Origin: Knoxdaviesia capensis
Lineage: Eukaryota; Ascomycota; Sordariomycetes; Microascales; Gondwanamycetaceae
DNA: 64,000 nt
Assembly (NCBI GenBank): GCA_001510575.1
Contig: LNGK01000006.1
Location: forward strand, 1,111,565 to 1,175,564
Reading direction: 5' to 3'
A program made the translations under genes and the position numbers. A model generated the notes under the pieces. The model saw only the letters and a list, made by a program, of their open reading frames with translations, was not told the DNA's origin and made no database searches. Position 1 is the stretch's first letter. The number at the start of each line of letters is the position of its first letter. Shown here piece after piece: positions 44,062 through 55,236 of this stretch.

Positions 44062-44600
44062 ATGCTTTCCAGACACATCTTCATCCTTCTCGCCGTCATG
44101 GCATCGCTATGCACCGCAAGTCCCGCGGCGTTGCCCGATGTAAGTCCACATGCCGCCCGCCAGAAGCGCGCATGTGAAACCCTAAACGCCCCCGCTAACC
44201 CTAACCACAGGACCCCCCGCCACCACCGGCCGCGCCCGCGATGCCCGAGTCCCCCGCGTCGCCGCCGCCGCCAGCCCTCCCGACCAAGACCACCGCAGCG
44301 ACCGAGCCCGTGTGGCAGCAGTTCCCGCAGACGTGGGACCCGCTGGCGCCGCCGCCGGCCGTGACGCCGCCGCCGGCCGCGAGCCCCGTGGCGCAGAACT
44401 ACCGCTACGTGCAGACCACGTACTACTCGTGTGTGACGCGCGCGCAGAACGTGCACTGCGGCTGGTTCATCCCGATCCTCGACGTCGAGGAGATCGGGTC
44501 GGCGGCCGCCCCGGCCGTCGTCGATGGCCCGCCGTCGTCGAATTTGGTGCTGGTGCTGGTGGGCCTGGTGGCGCTGGGGACGGCCATGCTGCTTGGATAG
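44062..44600 (+). CDS. Small secreted, probably GPI-anchored proline-rich protein
   Basis: Exon 1 44062-44139 (26 codons), donor GTAAGT, acceptor CCACAG, exon 2 44211-44600; 155 aa. The N-terminal signal peptide is MLSRHIFILLAVMASLCTAS, with cleavage likely near Ala-Ser-Pro. Then come Pro/Ala-rich repeats and one conserved-looking core, TYYSCVTRAQNVHCGWFIPI, with two cysteines that could form a disulphide. The C-terminus is a hydrophobic tail (SSNLVLVLVGLVALGTAMLL) as in GPI-anchor signals. A core with CGW and P-I-L-x-x resembles small secreted proteins I have seen in other Eurotiomycetes; no function is known. The intron contains tandem CTAACCCTAACC next to the acceptor, which could be both branch point and telomere-like motif. 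Confidence 0.72.
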
Positions 44601-44867
44601 AACACAGCACCACGAAGAGGCGGACACGGCGGATTTCTATTTTGTTTTATTTTTTGCGTGATGATTCCATGATTTATTTGTATAACGAACCGGGTTTCGG
44701 GGGGGGGAGCCCTTGGAGAGGGGGTATTTTGGGGTTGGCTTCTTCGTCTTTTAATGATTGATTTAATGAAAGTGGGGTTTGATTTTCATACCACGGCACT
44801 TTTGGCTGAGGTGGGCCGGACAGCCCTTTTAGGGACCAATAACTGGCCCGGTCTTCAACAAGAACCG

Positions 44868-44962
44868 GCTCGCTTAGCTCAGTTGGTTAGAGCGTCGTAC
44901 TAATACTACACCCGTAGTATCAAGTAATGCGAAGGTCGCCAGTTCGACCCTGGTAGTGAGCA
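44868..44962 (+). tRNA. tRNA-Ile (anticodon AAU) with 21-nt intron
   Basis: Full cloverleaf: acceptor GCTCGCT pairs with AGTGAGC; D arm GCTC/GAGC around AGTTGGTTA; anticodon stem TCGTA/TGCGA; loop CTAATA plus A with anticodon AAT; T arm GCCAG/CTGGT around TTCGACC; discriminator A at 44962. The intron (44906-44926) is inserted after position 37 as in eukaryotic nuclear tRNAs. Its start pairs with the anticodon region (ATACTAC, 44903-44909, with GTAGTAT, 44914-44920). Mature length is 74 nt. A T run at 44986-44992 can terminate polymerase III. Confidence 0.95.
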
Positions 44963-45768
44963 TCACTTCAACCTTCGGTTAATCATTTTTTGCATGTTTC
45001 GCGGATTTTCGAGATTTGATTTTTTTGGTAAATTCTTCGCTTGATCTAGTGCTTTCTGGAACGAGAGGTAGTATTCAGTGACTTGATTTGCTGTCTATAT
45101 ATGGGTGGACTGGAACCCGTGATTTGGTAGGTGCATATTGCCCACAGCGCCTGGCCAGACATGACTTGTCGATTCTAGTTCTCTCTGGGAATCTACGAAC
45201 ACCACGAAGATACAGATATCACAACTACGGCCTCAAGAACGAAACGGTGAAATTTTGAGCTTTTTTATTTTGCCTTCATAGTCCTTTTTGGGGTTGGTGG
45301 GATCTTGGTCAGAGATCCCGAGGTTTTGCCTCTCCATCACTGCCGAACCATCCAGAGCGGAAACCTTCCACCACTAAACAGAACCAACAACCAATGTCGA
45401 AGCGGTAGAAACAGGAGTAGGAGGAGGAGGAAAGGGGGAAAACAGAAACATGAAAGAGGTCAAAACAGGCCTTGGAGTTGATCCATTCCAAATGCTATTT
45501 GTATTGACCGAAAAGTGACAACCGAGCCCTCGCGCCGCATGTTGATTTTCTAGACACAAAAGCCAGAAAAAAAGTTTGAAAAAAAAGAGGAAAAAAAATG
45601 TCGTCGATCGGAAAGATGTCGAGCCGTGGAGAGACGCCAAAGATGAGAGAGTTCCCCATGCCGGCGTAAAACACAATAAAAAAAAGAAATCCCTTTTTCC
45701 CATCAATCCGGCCCAAAGAACTAACGCAACCTCCCCACGCCAGACCGTCATGAAGCCATACTGCTCGT
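44963..45768. other. Intergenic, tRNA 3' flank and eS24 3' flank
   Basis: About 800 bp, with A-rich and T-rich tracts, and no recognised gene. The frames at 45374-45815 are low complexity. Confidence 0.5.
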
Positions 45769-46842
45769 TTATTTCTCCTTCTTCGCCTTGGCGCCCTTGA
45801 CCTTGGCAGTGCCACGGAGCGTCTTCTGCTTGTTCTTGCGCTGCTTGCCTGGAGTGGGGGAAAAGAGAGGAGTTAGTAAAATTGTGAGGCCGCGGCTTTG
45901 GCTAGGCTGATTGACTGCATGGATGCCGGCGTAGACGTAAAAGTAGAGTATCAAATATCCGGTGTGAACGGTCGAGTGCTGGACTACATCGGGATTGACA
46001 ACTCCAATAGCGGCGGCATCGAGTTCGGATATCGACTTGATATCGTGGGCCGAAGTGGTATGCCGGCAAAATCCAAGATACCCAGGTGTTCGTATCGGGA
46101 GGAAACTTACGCTGTTGTCTGCTTGCCCGCTCGGGGCGAGTGGCCATGCCGACTCTGACAAGGCGGTACCGGGGCTCGAACTTGGTCATGGCCTCAGGCG
46201 AATCGTACACAAGGGCAAAGCCGGTGGTCTTGCCGCCACCGAACTGTGTCCGCAGGCCGAACACGCTGACGCGGTCCTTGGTGGCCTTGTAGAGAGAAGC
46301 GAGCTTTTCGCGGAGCTCATCCTTGGAGATGTTGGCGCGGTTGGGGTGGAGGATGTCCCTAATAAGAGCGGAAAACCATGAGAAATTAGCTTCGGGTTTT
46401 CCATTTGAGAGACCGGTGTATCATGAGCGAGTTCGACGATCCCAGACGGAGGGGCAGATTGAGATTCAACGAAATCGATCCAGCAGTGGCCTCAAGATGG
46501 TATTGGTCGGGGTATAAAATTCAGTCATGGCCATACACTGCCCGCATCACACCAAGATGAAGCAAGATGCAGACAGACAGCCAGGACCGACTGCAGTCAA
46601 TCCACCAAACGAAAGATATCCCCACGACACCAATATTCCATCAAGCGGCTTGCGTTCACGTATCGCAAAATTCGAATCGGCGCGGGATCGAGGGTCCCAA
46701 TGGAACTCCTGGGCAAGTCGATGTGGAAGGCATCTCCAATTATCCGGTTCAGTACTCACACAACCATCTGCTTGCGACCCAGAAGAGGGTTGCGGATGAA
46801 CTTCCGCGTCCGGAGAGTAACGGGGGTATCGGCGTCCGCCAT
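45769..46842 (-). CDS. rps24: 40S ribosomal protein eS24
   Basis: Component of the small ribosomal subunit. Three exons: 46842-46760, 46358-46111 and 45848-45769; 136 aa, normal length. The protein reads MADADTPVTLRTRKFIRNPL through LGRKQMVV, then DILHPNRANISKDELREKLA, FGLRTQFGGGKTTGFALVYD, YRLVRVGMATRPERASRQQR, and the basic tail KVKGAKAKKEK. Splice sites GTGAGT/ATTAG and GTAAGT/TCCAG keep phase. Intron 1 (401 nt) is the longest clear intron in the window, as is common for ribosomal protein genes. The divergent promoter carries CACGTG and CCCTAA motifs (see the 46843-47347 entry). Confidence 0.97.
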
Positions 46843-47347
46843 GATTGCAGTACTGGTTGACAACTGGCGGTGATTTGAAGATTGTCGTCGGTTGATAATT
46901 CGTGGAGGGGAGAGGAGAGGAAGGGGGAATGAAAAAAAAAATGGAGGTTCTGAGAATGGATGGGAAATGTTTTGGCGTGCTGTGACAATATTTGGTAAGG
47001 CTCGATTTGCGGTTTTGCTGGGACACGGGCAAATTGTCTAGAAAGCCCTAATCGAATTTTTCTGCGCTGTAGGTGGGGTGTGGCGTCTGTCACGTGGCTG
47101 TTACCCTCTGTGGCTGGTGGCCACACACATGTGTGAATTTTTTTGTGCGCGCACAATATGGGCCTGAGGCGCTGAGCCGCAAAAAGGGCGGCCCCATAAA
47201 TTCTGGGAAGAGGAGCTGTCTATGTTCTTTTGAGCCTCCAGGAGCAATTGCCTAATATCAAACCCTGATCCAGGTGAGACCCTAAAGTTTTGGTTTTTTT
47301 TTCAGGCGCCAAACACGTCTGTCCTTTCACCTCAAGACAAGCACATC
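46843..47347. promoter_or_regulatory. Divergent promoter of rps24 and the EFM3-like gene
   Basis: 505 bp shared by two head-to-head genes. GCCCTAAT (47044-47051) and TCACGTG (47090-47096) lie about 205-255 bp upstream of rps24. ACCCTAA (47279-47285) lies 63 bp upstream of the EFM3-like start. A telomere-type (Tbf1) motif next to a Cbf1 motif is the arrangement known from ribosomal protein promoters in Candida. Confidence 0.5.
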
Positions 47348-48623
47348 ATGGCGTCAGAATCGAGCAAAGCGTTTGAGATCAACAGATTTTGCAGCCAGTA
47401 TCTGCAGCTGGAGAGGTCTCTGGATTATCCGCGAGGTGAATATCTGAAGCAGGATGAAGTGCAGAGTCTTCTATACGCGAGGCTATTCTCGAATGATGTC
47501 GTTTTTTCCCCTCCTCACACGTACCAGCTGAGTGTGCTGAAGGAGCTTCTCAAAAGAATAGAACACAGCATCGACGACTGGGCTGAATATGTGAGTAGGT
47601 ACTCTGCTACTATGTGGAGCTCCAATATATGTTACTGTCTGTGAACGGGCTCTTCTCACCCCCTCGTCACCCTCGTTGGGGCAGATACTCCGCGCTTGTC
47701 ATGCATCATTGATACCCGGAAAGGGACGTGATTCTGACATACAGCATCCTACCAAACTTGCATAGGGGGTTTCCGATGACCTCTCGACGGCCTTTGCAGA
47801 ACGAATAGCCATGCCGGCGGTCCCCGAAAGCTACGCGGTCCAACAGCGGTCGTACGTCACCTACACGCTCTCGCTGCTAGCGAAGGCGGCCCCAGCAACA
47901 GCGCCGAGCGCACCATTGCCCACCATCACGCTGCTGGAGTCGCGGTCGCTGATCTCGTCAGCCGGAACCACCGGACTGCGGACGTGGGAGGCCGCGTTGC
48001 ACATGGGCCAGTTCTTCTGTCTGAATCAGCACCATATCGCCGGTAAGCGCGTGCTAGAGTTGGGTGCCGGCACAGGCTACGTCTCGGTCCTGTGCGCCAA
48101 GTATCTGCACGCGCAAAAGGTCTATGCCACCGACGGGTCCTCTGAGGTCATCAACGCCCTCCCCGAGAGCTTCTTTCTCAACGGGCTGCCCGGGTCAGGC
48201 GCCGGAGCGCAGGTCGAGGCCGAAGGGGGCGCCCGTGCGGACAGCAACAGCAGGACAAACGCCGTCATTGTAGGCACGCAGCTGATCTGGGGCCACGCCA
48301 TCCCCAACTCTGAGAGCGAGAGCGACAGCCCGATCGAGAAGGTCGACGTGGTGGTCGGGGCAGACATTACGTACGACTCGCGCGTCATCCCGTCGCTGGT
48401 GTCGAGTCTGGACGAGCTGCGGTCGCAGCACGCCGGTGTGGCCATCTTCATCTGTGCGACGCAACGCAATCTCGAGACGCTCGACCTGTTTCTCGAAGGG
48501 TGTCGGCGAGCGCGGTTCACTGTGACCGAGATCACGCTGGATCTGGCTGCGGCCATGGCTGATCAGTACTACGGGCCGTTCTACGATACCAGTGTACCTA
48601 TCCGGCTCGTGCATCTAGAATAG
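47348..48623 (+). CDS. efm3: Protein-lysine methyltransferase, EFM3/FAM86 family
   Basis: Class I SAM-dependent methyltransferase; family members methylate a lysine of translation elongation factor 2. Exon 1 47348-47590 (81 codons), donor GTGAGT, acceptor GCATAG, exon 2 47766-48623; 366 aa. The N-terminal FAM86-type helices are present (FEINRFCSQYLQLERSLDYP). Catalytic region: TTGLRTWEAALHMGQFF, the SAM motif RVLELGAGTGYVSVLCAKYL (about 176-195), VYATDGSSEVI, LIWGHAIP and the post-I motif VDVVVGADITYDSRVIPSLV. An acidic Ser-Glu insert (SESESDSP) precedes the last motif. The head-to-head position with a ribosomal protein gene fits co-regulation with translation, which is an inference. Substrate is assigned from the family. 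Confidence 0.82.
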
Positions 48624-49576
48624 AGTCAGGAGGTTTCAAGATGACGCTGTAGTCAATTTAAAAAACGCATTGCCACTGCTTCGCGGTGTATTTCTTTTCC
48701 GCGATGGAAACAACGGAGTTATCAGTCGAGGCTGACCTTGGCGGCGTCCGAGCTTTTCTCTTTCTGTCAAGCCCGCCGGTACCTATTCAATCCAAATCGG
48801 GTAACTTCGATTAGATCCCTAAATGCGTAGAGTTGGATGGCCGACGGCTCGATTCAGCCTAGGCCAGCCACATAAATTCAGGTGCCACATGCAGCACTGA
48901 GGCGAAGCTCGAGGAGATCGAGTCGGAGACATCTCTATTCTGATGATGGACGTTACGGAGAGCAAGGAGTCGATGAATACTAAGATCAACGCGGCTTGGG
49001 ACTTTGCAGGACTACGATTTGTTCATTTGATGAAACAATAACCTGATCTTCGGCACTCAATTTCATTGCCTTGGTATGATCGGTTTGGGTGCTTGAAGAT
49101 GCCGGCGCACTGTTGGGGTGTCAGGGAAAAACACCAACCCTAACCCCAAGGCAATTCCAGCAAGCACGGAAGATACACCCACAAACGCCATTGAAAGCTC
49201 CAGAACGCTTATTCAGGGTGTCATACCAGAGTCACAGACCGGAAGATGGCACCGAATGCTGTGAATGCAACACAACCCGGAAAGTGCATTTATAATCAAT
49301 CGGGGAGATGTCGCCATTCAGAAGCGTAAACACCTCAGTTGAGACACGGACCAGGAACAAGTTCTCCATTTCACAGGGGTGGTTTCCCCACCAAACTATC
49401 CGTGATACATGTATCCACGAGAAGTGAATACTATCGGTAAGGTCAAAGTTTTATCCCCCCCCCTTGCACTGACAAGGATATCGAGAAGTATCTTTTTTAT
49501 GGGGCTTTTAGCGCTACTTCTATGGGGGTCCAAGAACCGAGCATATACCTCCCCCTGCTTTGTATCCTGCCTTGAC

Positions 49577-49855
49577 TCTTTAATTCTTGAAGGCATTGAC
49601 TGGATAAGTTGTTTAGGGAAGCTAGCACTAGAGCCTAGCGCGGTAGTTAGTGCTAGAGCCCAGTCTTTAATTCTTGAAGGCATTTAGGGAAGCCAGCACC
49701 AGAGCCCAGCGCAGAACTCAGTACCAGAGCCTAGCGCGGAAGTTAGTGCTAGAGCCCAGTCTTTAATTCTTGAAGGCATTTAGGGAAGCCAGCACCAGAG
49801 CCCAGCGCAGAACTCAGTACCAGAGCCTAGCGCGGAAGTTAGTACTAGAGCCCAG
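49577..49855 (+). repeat. Minisatellite, three units of 87/96/96 bp
   Basis: Units start at 49577, 49664 and 49760, each with TCTTTAATTCTTGAAGGCAT. Units 2 and 3 are almost identical; unit 1 has a variant centre. Within each unit a shorter motif (AGAGCC[CT]AGCGC) recurs, so the array is itself built from smaller duplications. Confidence 0.9.
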
Positions 49856-49890
49856 CTACCGTACTCCACGCCCGCCAAAACTCGGACACC

Positions 49891-50047
<157 letters not shown>

Positions 50048-50679
50048 GGACTTGGTTTTGTGTAGCGCCTGTTTTGTAAGAAAAAATTGTTTTGTAGGAA
50101 GAAAGTTAGGTGGTACGAAGGAAGGAAGAAGAAGAAGAAGAAGAAGTAGCTGTGGAGACGATTTTTTGCTTTGATTAAAAAGAGTACCTTAGGGCTAGGG
50201 TTTAAAATTAGGTTTGGCGCCAAGGCGTGTGAAAACATACCGTGGTATGCCAGTACACACACACGCGAAAAAGCCGGGATTTCTTGAAGTTTTTCCTCCA
50301 GTGCAGTCAGTGGTGGTGTTTTTTTGGCGGATATTGCCGGCATCGGCACGCATCCGTCAGAGTGAGCGAGCGTGAACTCTGGCAGCAGGGACGGGACATT
50401 TTGTGTGGAAGGGCCCAGTTCGGCCTTCGGATGCTGCTCCAGGCTCGGAAGCGATGTAAGCCGGCGGTACTTTGTACTTAAGAACTTCTCCTCCCGTCAG
50501 CATTTCCAGTGACACATTTCTGACTTATTTGAGTTTCCCCCGACATATCACGTCAAGTGGTTTTTCTTTTTCGTCCTTCGCGATATTTGAACCCCGCTTA
50601 ACCCTGAACCCTTACTTTCCCCACCCCCCCCCGAGACCAACACCTGCTTTTACCAACAGCACAAACCAGACCCCCCAAA

Positions 50680-51695
50680 ATGGCTTCCAAAGTCCTCCTC
50701 ATCGGCGCCACCGGCAACATCGGCGTGCCGATCACCAACGCGCTGATCAAGGCCGGCAAGTTCCAGCTGACGGTGCTGACCTCGGCGGGCGGGTCGCCGG
50801 CCAAGGCGGCGCTGCTGGACAGCTGGCGCGCGCAGGGCGTGGCGGTGGAGACGGGCGACATCACCAACGAGGCGCAGGTGAAGGCGGCGTTCGCGCGCGT
50901 CGACACGGTGGTGTCGGCGCTGGGCCGCGGCGCGCTGCTGGCGCAGCTCGACCTGCTGAAGTGGGCCGAGGCCGTGCCGTCGGTCGGCTGGTTCTTCCCC
51001 AGCGAGTACGGCACCGACGTCGAGTACGGCCCGCAGAGCGCCGCCGAGCTCACCCACCAGACCAAGCTCGCGGTGCGCAACTTCGTGCGCCAGAGTGTGC
51101 AGCGCGTGAAAGTCACGTTCCTCGTCACCGGGCCGTACCCCGAGATGTTCTTCGTGGCGCCGCGCGGCGCCGAGGCCACCGGCGGGTTTGAGCTGGAGAA
51201 GAGGGTTGTGCATTTCATTGGTGACGGGCAGACCAAGATCGGGTTCACCACGATGCCTGAGTGAGTGTTTTGTTCTTCTTTTTTTTGTTTCTTCTTTTTA
51301 TTGCTTTTTTTCTTCTTCAAAAATCTAACTCTATATACAGCGTCGGCATGTTTCTGGTGCACGCGCTCGAGCACCCCGAGGTCGCCCAGGGCAAGGCGCT
51401 CAAGGTGCAGTCGTTCGTGGCCACGCAGCGCGAGATCTTCGCCGCGGCGCAGAAGAAGGTTCCCGGCGCGTGGACCGAGCAGTCGGTGACGCTGGACGAG
51501 CTGCGCGCGCTGGAGAAGGCGGCGTGGGCCGAGGGCCGGCCGACCGTGGCGGCGTTCACGCTGCGCCGCATCTGGTCCGAGGGCTCGACCATCTACGAGA
51601 AGACGGACAATGAGGCTCTTGGCGTCAAGCCGGGCGATACCGAGACGCTGGAGGATGCGCTCGACCGGTACCTGCAGCAGGCGCAGGGCAATTAA
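50680..51695 (+). CDS. NmrA-like / isoflavone reductase-like NAD(P)-binding protein
   Basis: Atypical short-chain dehydrogenase of the NmrA group. Exon 1 50680-51260, donor GTGAGT, acceptor TATACAG, exon 2 51341-51695; 311 aa. The N-terminal Rossmann motif GATGNIG (9-15) follows strand KVLLI. Then VETGDITNEAQVKAAF, VDTVVSALGRGALLAQLDLL, WFFPSEYGTDVEYG and KLAVRNFV fit the isoflavone-reductase-like branch (the Lys may be catalytic). FLVTGPYPEMF, FIGDGQTKIGFTTM and DVGMFLVHALEHP follow. Members either reduce small phenolic substrates or act as redox sensors of transcription; which applies cannot be told here. Codons are extremely G/C-rich. Convergent with GPI11. Confidence 0.85.
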
Positions 51696-52042
51696 GAATG
51701 TTGACTGCAACGCTATATGCTGTATGAGCTAAAAAAAAGAGAAGAAAAAAAAAGAAAGGGAAAGGGAACACAGTATTCGAAGGTTTTTTTTATATCTATC
51801 GCGCTTCTGAGCTGCTTCCTAAATTATTCTTACCCAGTACACCCAGTGTGCAAAAAGAAATCCGACAGGTACCGCCGGTATCGTACAATGTGAAGTGGCT
51901 CCTCCCATGCTCAACATGATCCAATGGTAGTAAAAGAAAATATCCACACAACCGTATTGATAAAGTACTGGTAGCTAGCAAGCCCGCCTTTGAAGGACAG
52001 AGAGCTGGTGATATATCACCCGAGAAGGGCCCCGGCCGGAAA
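51696..52042. other. Short convergent 3' intergenic region
   Basis: 347 bp with A-rich and T-rich tracts; two facing 3' UTRs. No gene. Confidence 0.6.
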
Positions 52043-52957
52043 TCACTCAGACTTCGGCCCCAGCTCAAGCTCCTCGACCTCGAAGAAGCGCTTGCCAAAC
52101 GCCAGGGTGCCGCCCACAAGCTTGCCGACGAGGTGGCCGGCGTACAGGCCGGCGACGATGGTGACGGGCCACTTCTGCCACTCGCGGTCCCAGTCGAGCG
52201 GGATGGGCACGGCGCCGAGCCAGGCGCCGACGAAGCCGCCCCACATGCCGCCGAACGGCTCGTCGAACGGCGCGCCGGCGGCGCACACGGCGATCCACGT
52301 GGCGGCGTCGACGCCGTGCACGTAGAACATGGGGAACAGGCACAGCAGCGAGATGTGGGCGGCGAGCAGCAGCGTGTGCGGCACGTGGGCGAGGAACGGC
52401 GCGCCGAAGAGCGTCAGGATGAGGTGGATCACGGGGGTCAGCAGGGTGCAGAGCACGAGCGAGAGGAAGGCGGTCTGCAGTGAAAAGAAAAAGAAAAAAA
52501 GACGCGGGAAGACGTGTTAGAAGGTATTGGCTTTTCAAAATGGTGTGCAGGAAAGGAAGAAGGGGGGGCTTGATGCATGGGGACGTACCAGAGCCGGCCG
52601 CGGACCAGTGTACTCGACCTTGCGCTTGTCGCCGGGGCGGGCCTTCTTCGCGGCCTTGGCGAACTTGGACCCGACGGCCGGCAGGCAGAGCAGCGCGTAG
52701 GCGACCTGCACGGCGGCCAGCGCGGGCAGCGACTGCTTCAGCACGCGCACGGGGTCGTCGACGAGCGCGGGGAACGTTGCGGCGAGCAGCGCGGCCAGCA
52801 CGGCGGTCTGCGCCAGGCTGACATTGCGGGCGTGCGGGGTGGCGAGCAGCTCGATGGCTTCCAGCGGCGGGGTGATCGATGCTGCTGACGCGGAAGATGC
52901 TGATGCTGCTGCTGCGGCGGCGGCGGCGGCTTTTGCTTGTTTCGATGTGAGGGCCAT
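52043..52957 (-). CDS. gpi11: GPI biosynthesis protein GPI11 (PIG-F)
   Basis: ER membrane protein that partners GPI13 and GPI7 to add ethanolamine phosphate to the GPI anchor. Exon 1 52957-52589 (123 codons), donor GTACGT, acceptor CTGCAG, exon 2 52474-52043; 266 aa. The family's signature C-terminal region is clear: AGAPFDEPFGGMWGGFVGAW, GAVPIPLDWDREWQKWPVTI, YAGHLVGKLVGG. Hydrophobic segments include VLAALLAATFPALV, LPALAAVQVAYALLCLPAV, TAFLSLVLCTLLTPVIHLIL and HTLLLAAHISLLCLFPMFYV. The N-terminus has a run of alanines and Ser/Ala (about residues 10-27) that is not part of the fold. A perfect inverted telomere-motif repeat lies 334 bp upstream. Confidence 0.9.
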
Positions 52958-53290
52958 GGCTGGATGTCAATTGAAGGAACAACAGAAAGGAAAAGAAGAG
53001 AGAGAGAGGGAGGGAGAGAGGATGTAAGGAGCGTGTGGCGGGGAGGGAGCGGTCAATCGGAGGATCGTGGTGCCGGAGCGGCTGGAGACATCTGGGGGGG
53101 CCGGAGTCGGGGGTTCGGGGGTGGACGGAGGGGACAGGTTTTCGGGACACGGCGGATTAGGGCTTTTCGTAGGTGAAGCTTGATGAAGCAAATGGGATTC
53201 GCTAGGGGCCGAGAAAATGCATTGACGGGTTGAGCCGACGATCAGCCGGGGCTACGTCACAGGCCAACCCTAGGCTGTGAGGGTTGTACG

Positions 53291-53317
53291 CCAGTAGGGT
53301 TGGACGAACCCTACTGG
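53291..53317. promoter_or_regulatory. Perfect 11-bp inverted repeat of the telomere motif
   Basis: CCAGTAGGGTT and AACCCTACTGG, 5-nt spacer. Upstream of GPI11. The arms extend beyond the TAGGGTT core, so this could also form a short hairpin. Confidence 0.55.
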
Positions 53318-55229
53318 GGTTGGCTATTCGCAGCAAGGAGGGGTTGTGAGGAGGGGTGACGAGTTTAGGATATACGCAGACATATATAGGCAGGACGACG
53401 GGTGTGTTGTCATGGGCCTAAGCCGGGGTCCCGGCTTAAAGTCCGGGACGGCGGAAACAACCTGAGAATACGACTGGCTGTGCGCAAACGCCGACTTTAT
53501 GATACGATACAGCTTGAACGACGTGGTCATCTTAAGACACAATTTACAACAGCGGCCAGGATCTCGCGCGTTAAGATCTTTCCGCGTCAAATCTGCAGGT
53601 ACATAGGGGTTGCTCGTGACATGTGCGGCCCTTCAGCCTTCTCTCGACGTGATACCGGTGGAATCTGCCCGAGGACGGGGGTGCGGCGGGAAGGACATGT
53701 GCCACCATCTCACAGCCAAGAGACCGGATTGTCAAAGGGAAGGCTGAACTCCCACAAACGAACATACACACACATATTATAGTAACTCGGGATCGAACAG
53801 CATGGGCTGTCAGCCAGTCCCGGGACTTGAGGGCTCGGGAAGGTCGTGCTGTCTGGCTGGAGTTCGAGGCCACACCTGAATCGTGCGCAGGGACCAGACC
53901 CGACGGCTGGGTGCGGGACGACTGCGGAAACACTCGACAGCTGAGCAAGCCGGGCGTGTAGTGTATCTGACGAGCTGGCGAGATCTCGTGAAAAGCCGGG
54001 AGTTTACATGCGTGCTGGGCGTTCCGAACATCGGCAGATTGCGGGGTGCGAGACAGATATGGATGGGTAGGCGAGTTGTCGGAGAAGCCGGAATAGGGCA
54101 GCAAATCTCGAGAGAGAGAAAGAGAGAGACACGAAAACGGGAGGGACCGAAAGTCGTAGCATTCTCGAGAATCTCGAAACCGCCCCCCCCTTTCACATGC
54201 GATGAGGGAAGCTTGGAACCGTGAGTCAGCCAGTTTACCTCCGGACAAACACGGATCAACGGGGAGGGACACGGTACGATAATGACGAGACGCAGGAACC
54301 ACCGCAAGAACACAGCGAAAAGAAACAGCACAGCGAAAAAGAGCTTGCCGGAGCAAAATGGAACGAACGGATAGAGAAACATCACAGCAAGTGTGGCCAT
54401 CGCCATCGAAATCGAACGATTTCTGCTGATGCGCGCGACGAAACAAGCCACGCGGAGGAATAAAAAGCCCAAAAAAAAAGAAAAGAAAAAAAAAACCAGT
54501 TCCTGCCCACTATAAAAAATCCAGGAATGGGCCGGTGGCTCCACTCTTGGGTGCCAATGCCGGCGCCCTGATTGGCCAGTCGGGACTCCCACGCATCATC
54601 GTCTGATGTTTTATGGTCCACGAGCCGTGGAAAATCTGCCCATTGAAGCGTCGCCGTCACGTTATGATGGAGCCATGGGGTTGGCCGGTGTTTTCCAGGC
54701 CATGAATTTTATGTTATTTATTGATTTATTCTATTCTAATTTTCTATTTTTTTTTTTTTTTTTTTCCTTGCTCGCTTCCCGTCCGCACTACCGATTGTTT
54801 CTGGCTGGCCCAGAAGGCGCTTGTCACGTCCGCTGCACCTGCCCATTTTGTGTCTTGTCAGCGCGCCAACCCGGGAGTCTGCGGGAATCTCGACCGCAGG
54901 TGGACGGCCCACAAGTAGCGTTTTGCGGGCGCCGCCACACAAACGGTACTTCCGTATCCCCCGCCCCACCGGCGATTTGCAGCAGACATCGGGCATTTTC
55001 ATCGCATGATTCTGCCGTCTCGCTCGTCCTATGTTCGTGCCTTTTTGTTTCTTTTTTTCTCTCTCTTTTTCTCGCCCGTGTCTGGCGGCATCGCACGAGG
55101 GCAACTCGGCTTCGGCGGGGGTTCTGGCTGGTCCTGGGCCGTCAGTCATTGGCTGGGATGGCGTGGCCCTCGCCGAATGCAGGAACATTGCCGTGGTGGT
55201 GCCCGTGTAAGTGCAAGTTGTGTTCGGTG

Positions 55230-55236
55230 TATATAA
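55230..55236 (+). promoter_or_regulatory. TATATAA element
   Basis: About 290 bp before the ATG at 55527, followed by a C/T-rich leader. Confidence 0.4.

Noticed and set aside
49577..49855. CRISPR-like array
   Set aside because: Units are long and contiguous without unique spacers, and the genome is eukaryotic; it is a minisatellite.
53571..54592. Two long overlapping minus-strand frames (291 and 260 codons)
   Set aside because: Two different frames are open over the same DNA, and neither shows motifs, a conserved start or gene-like codon use; best explained by low stop density.
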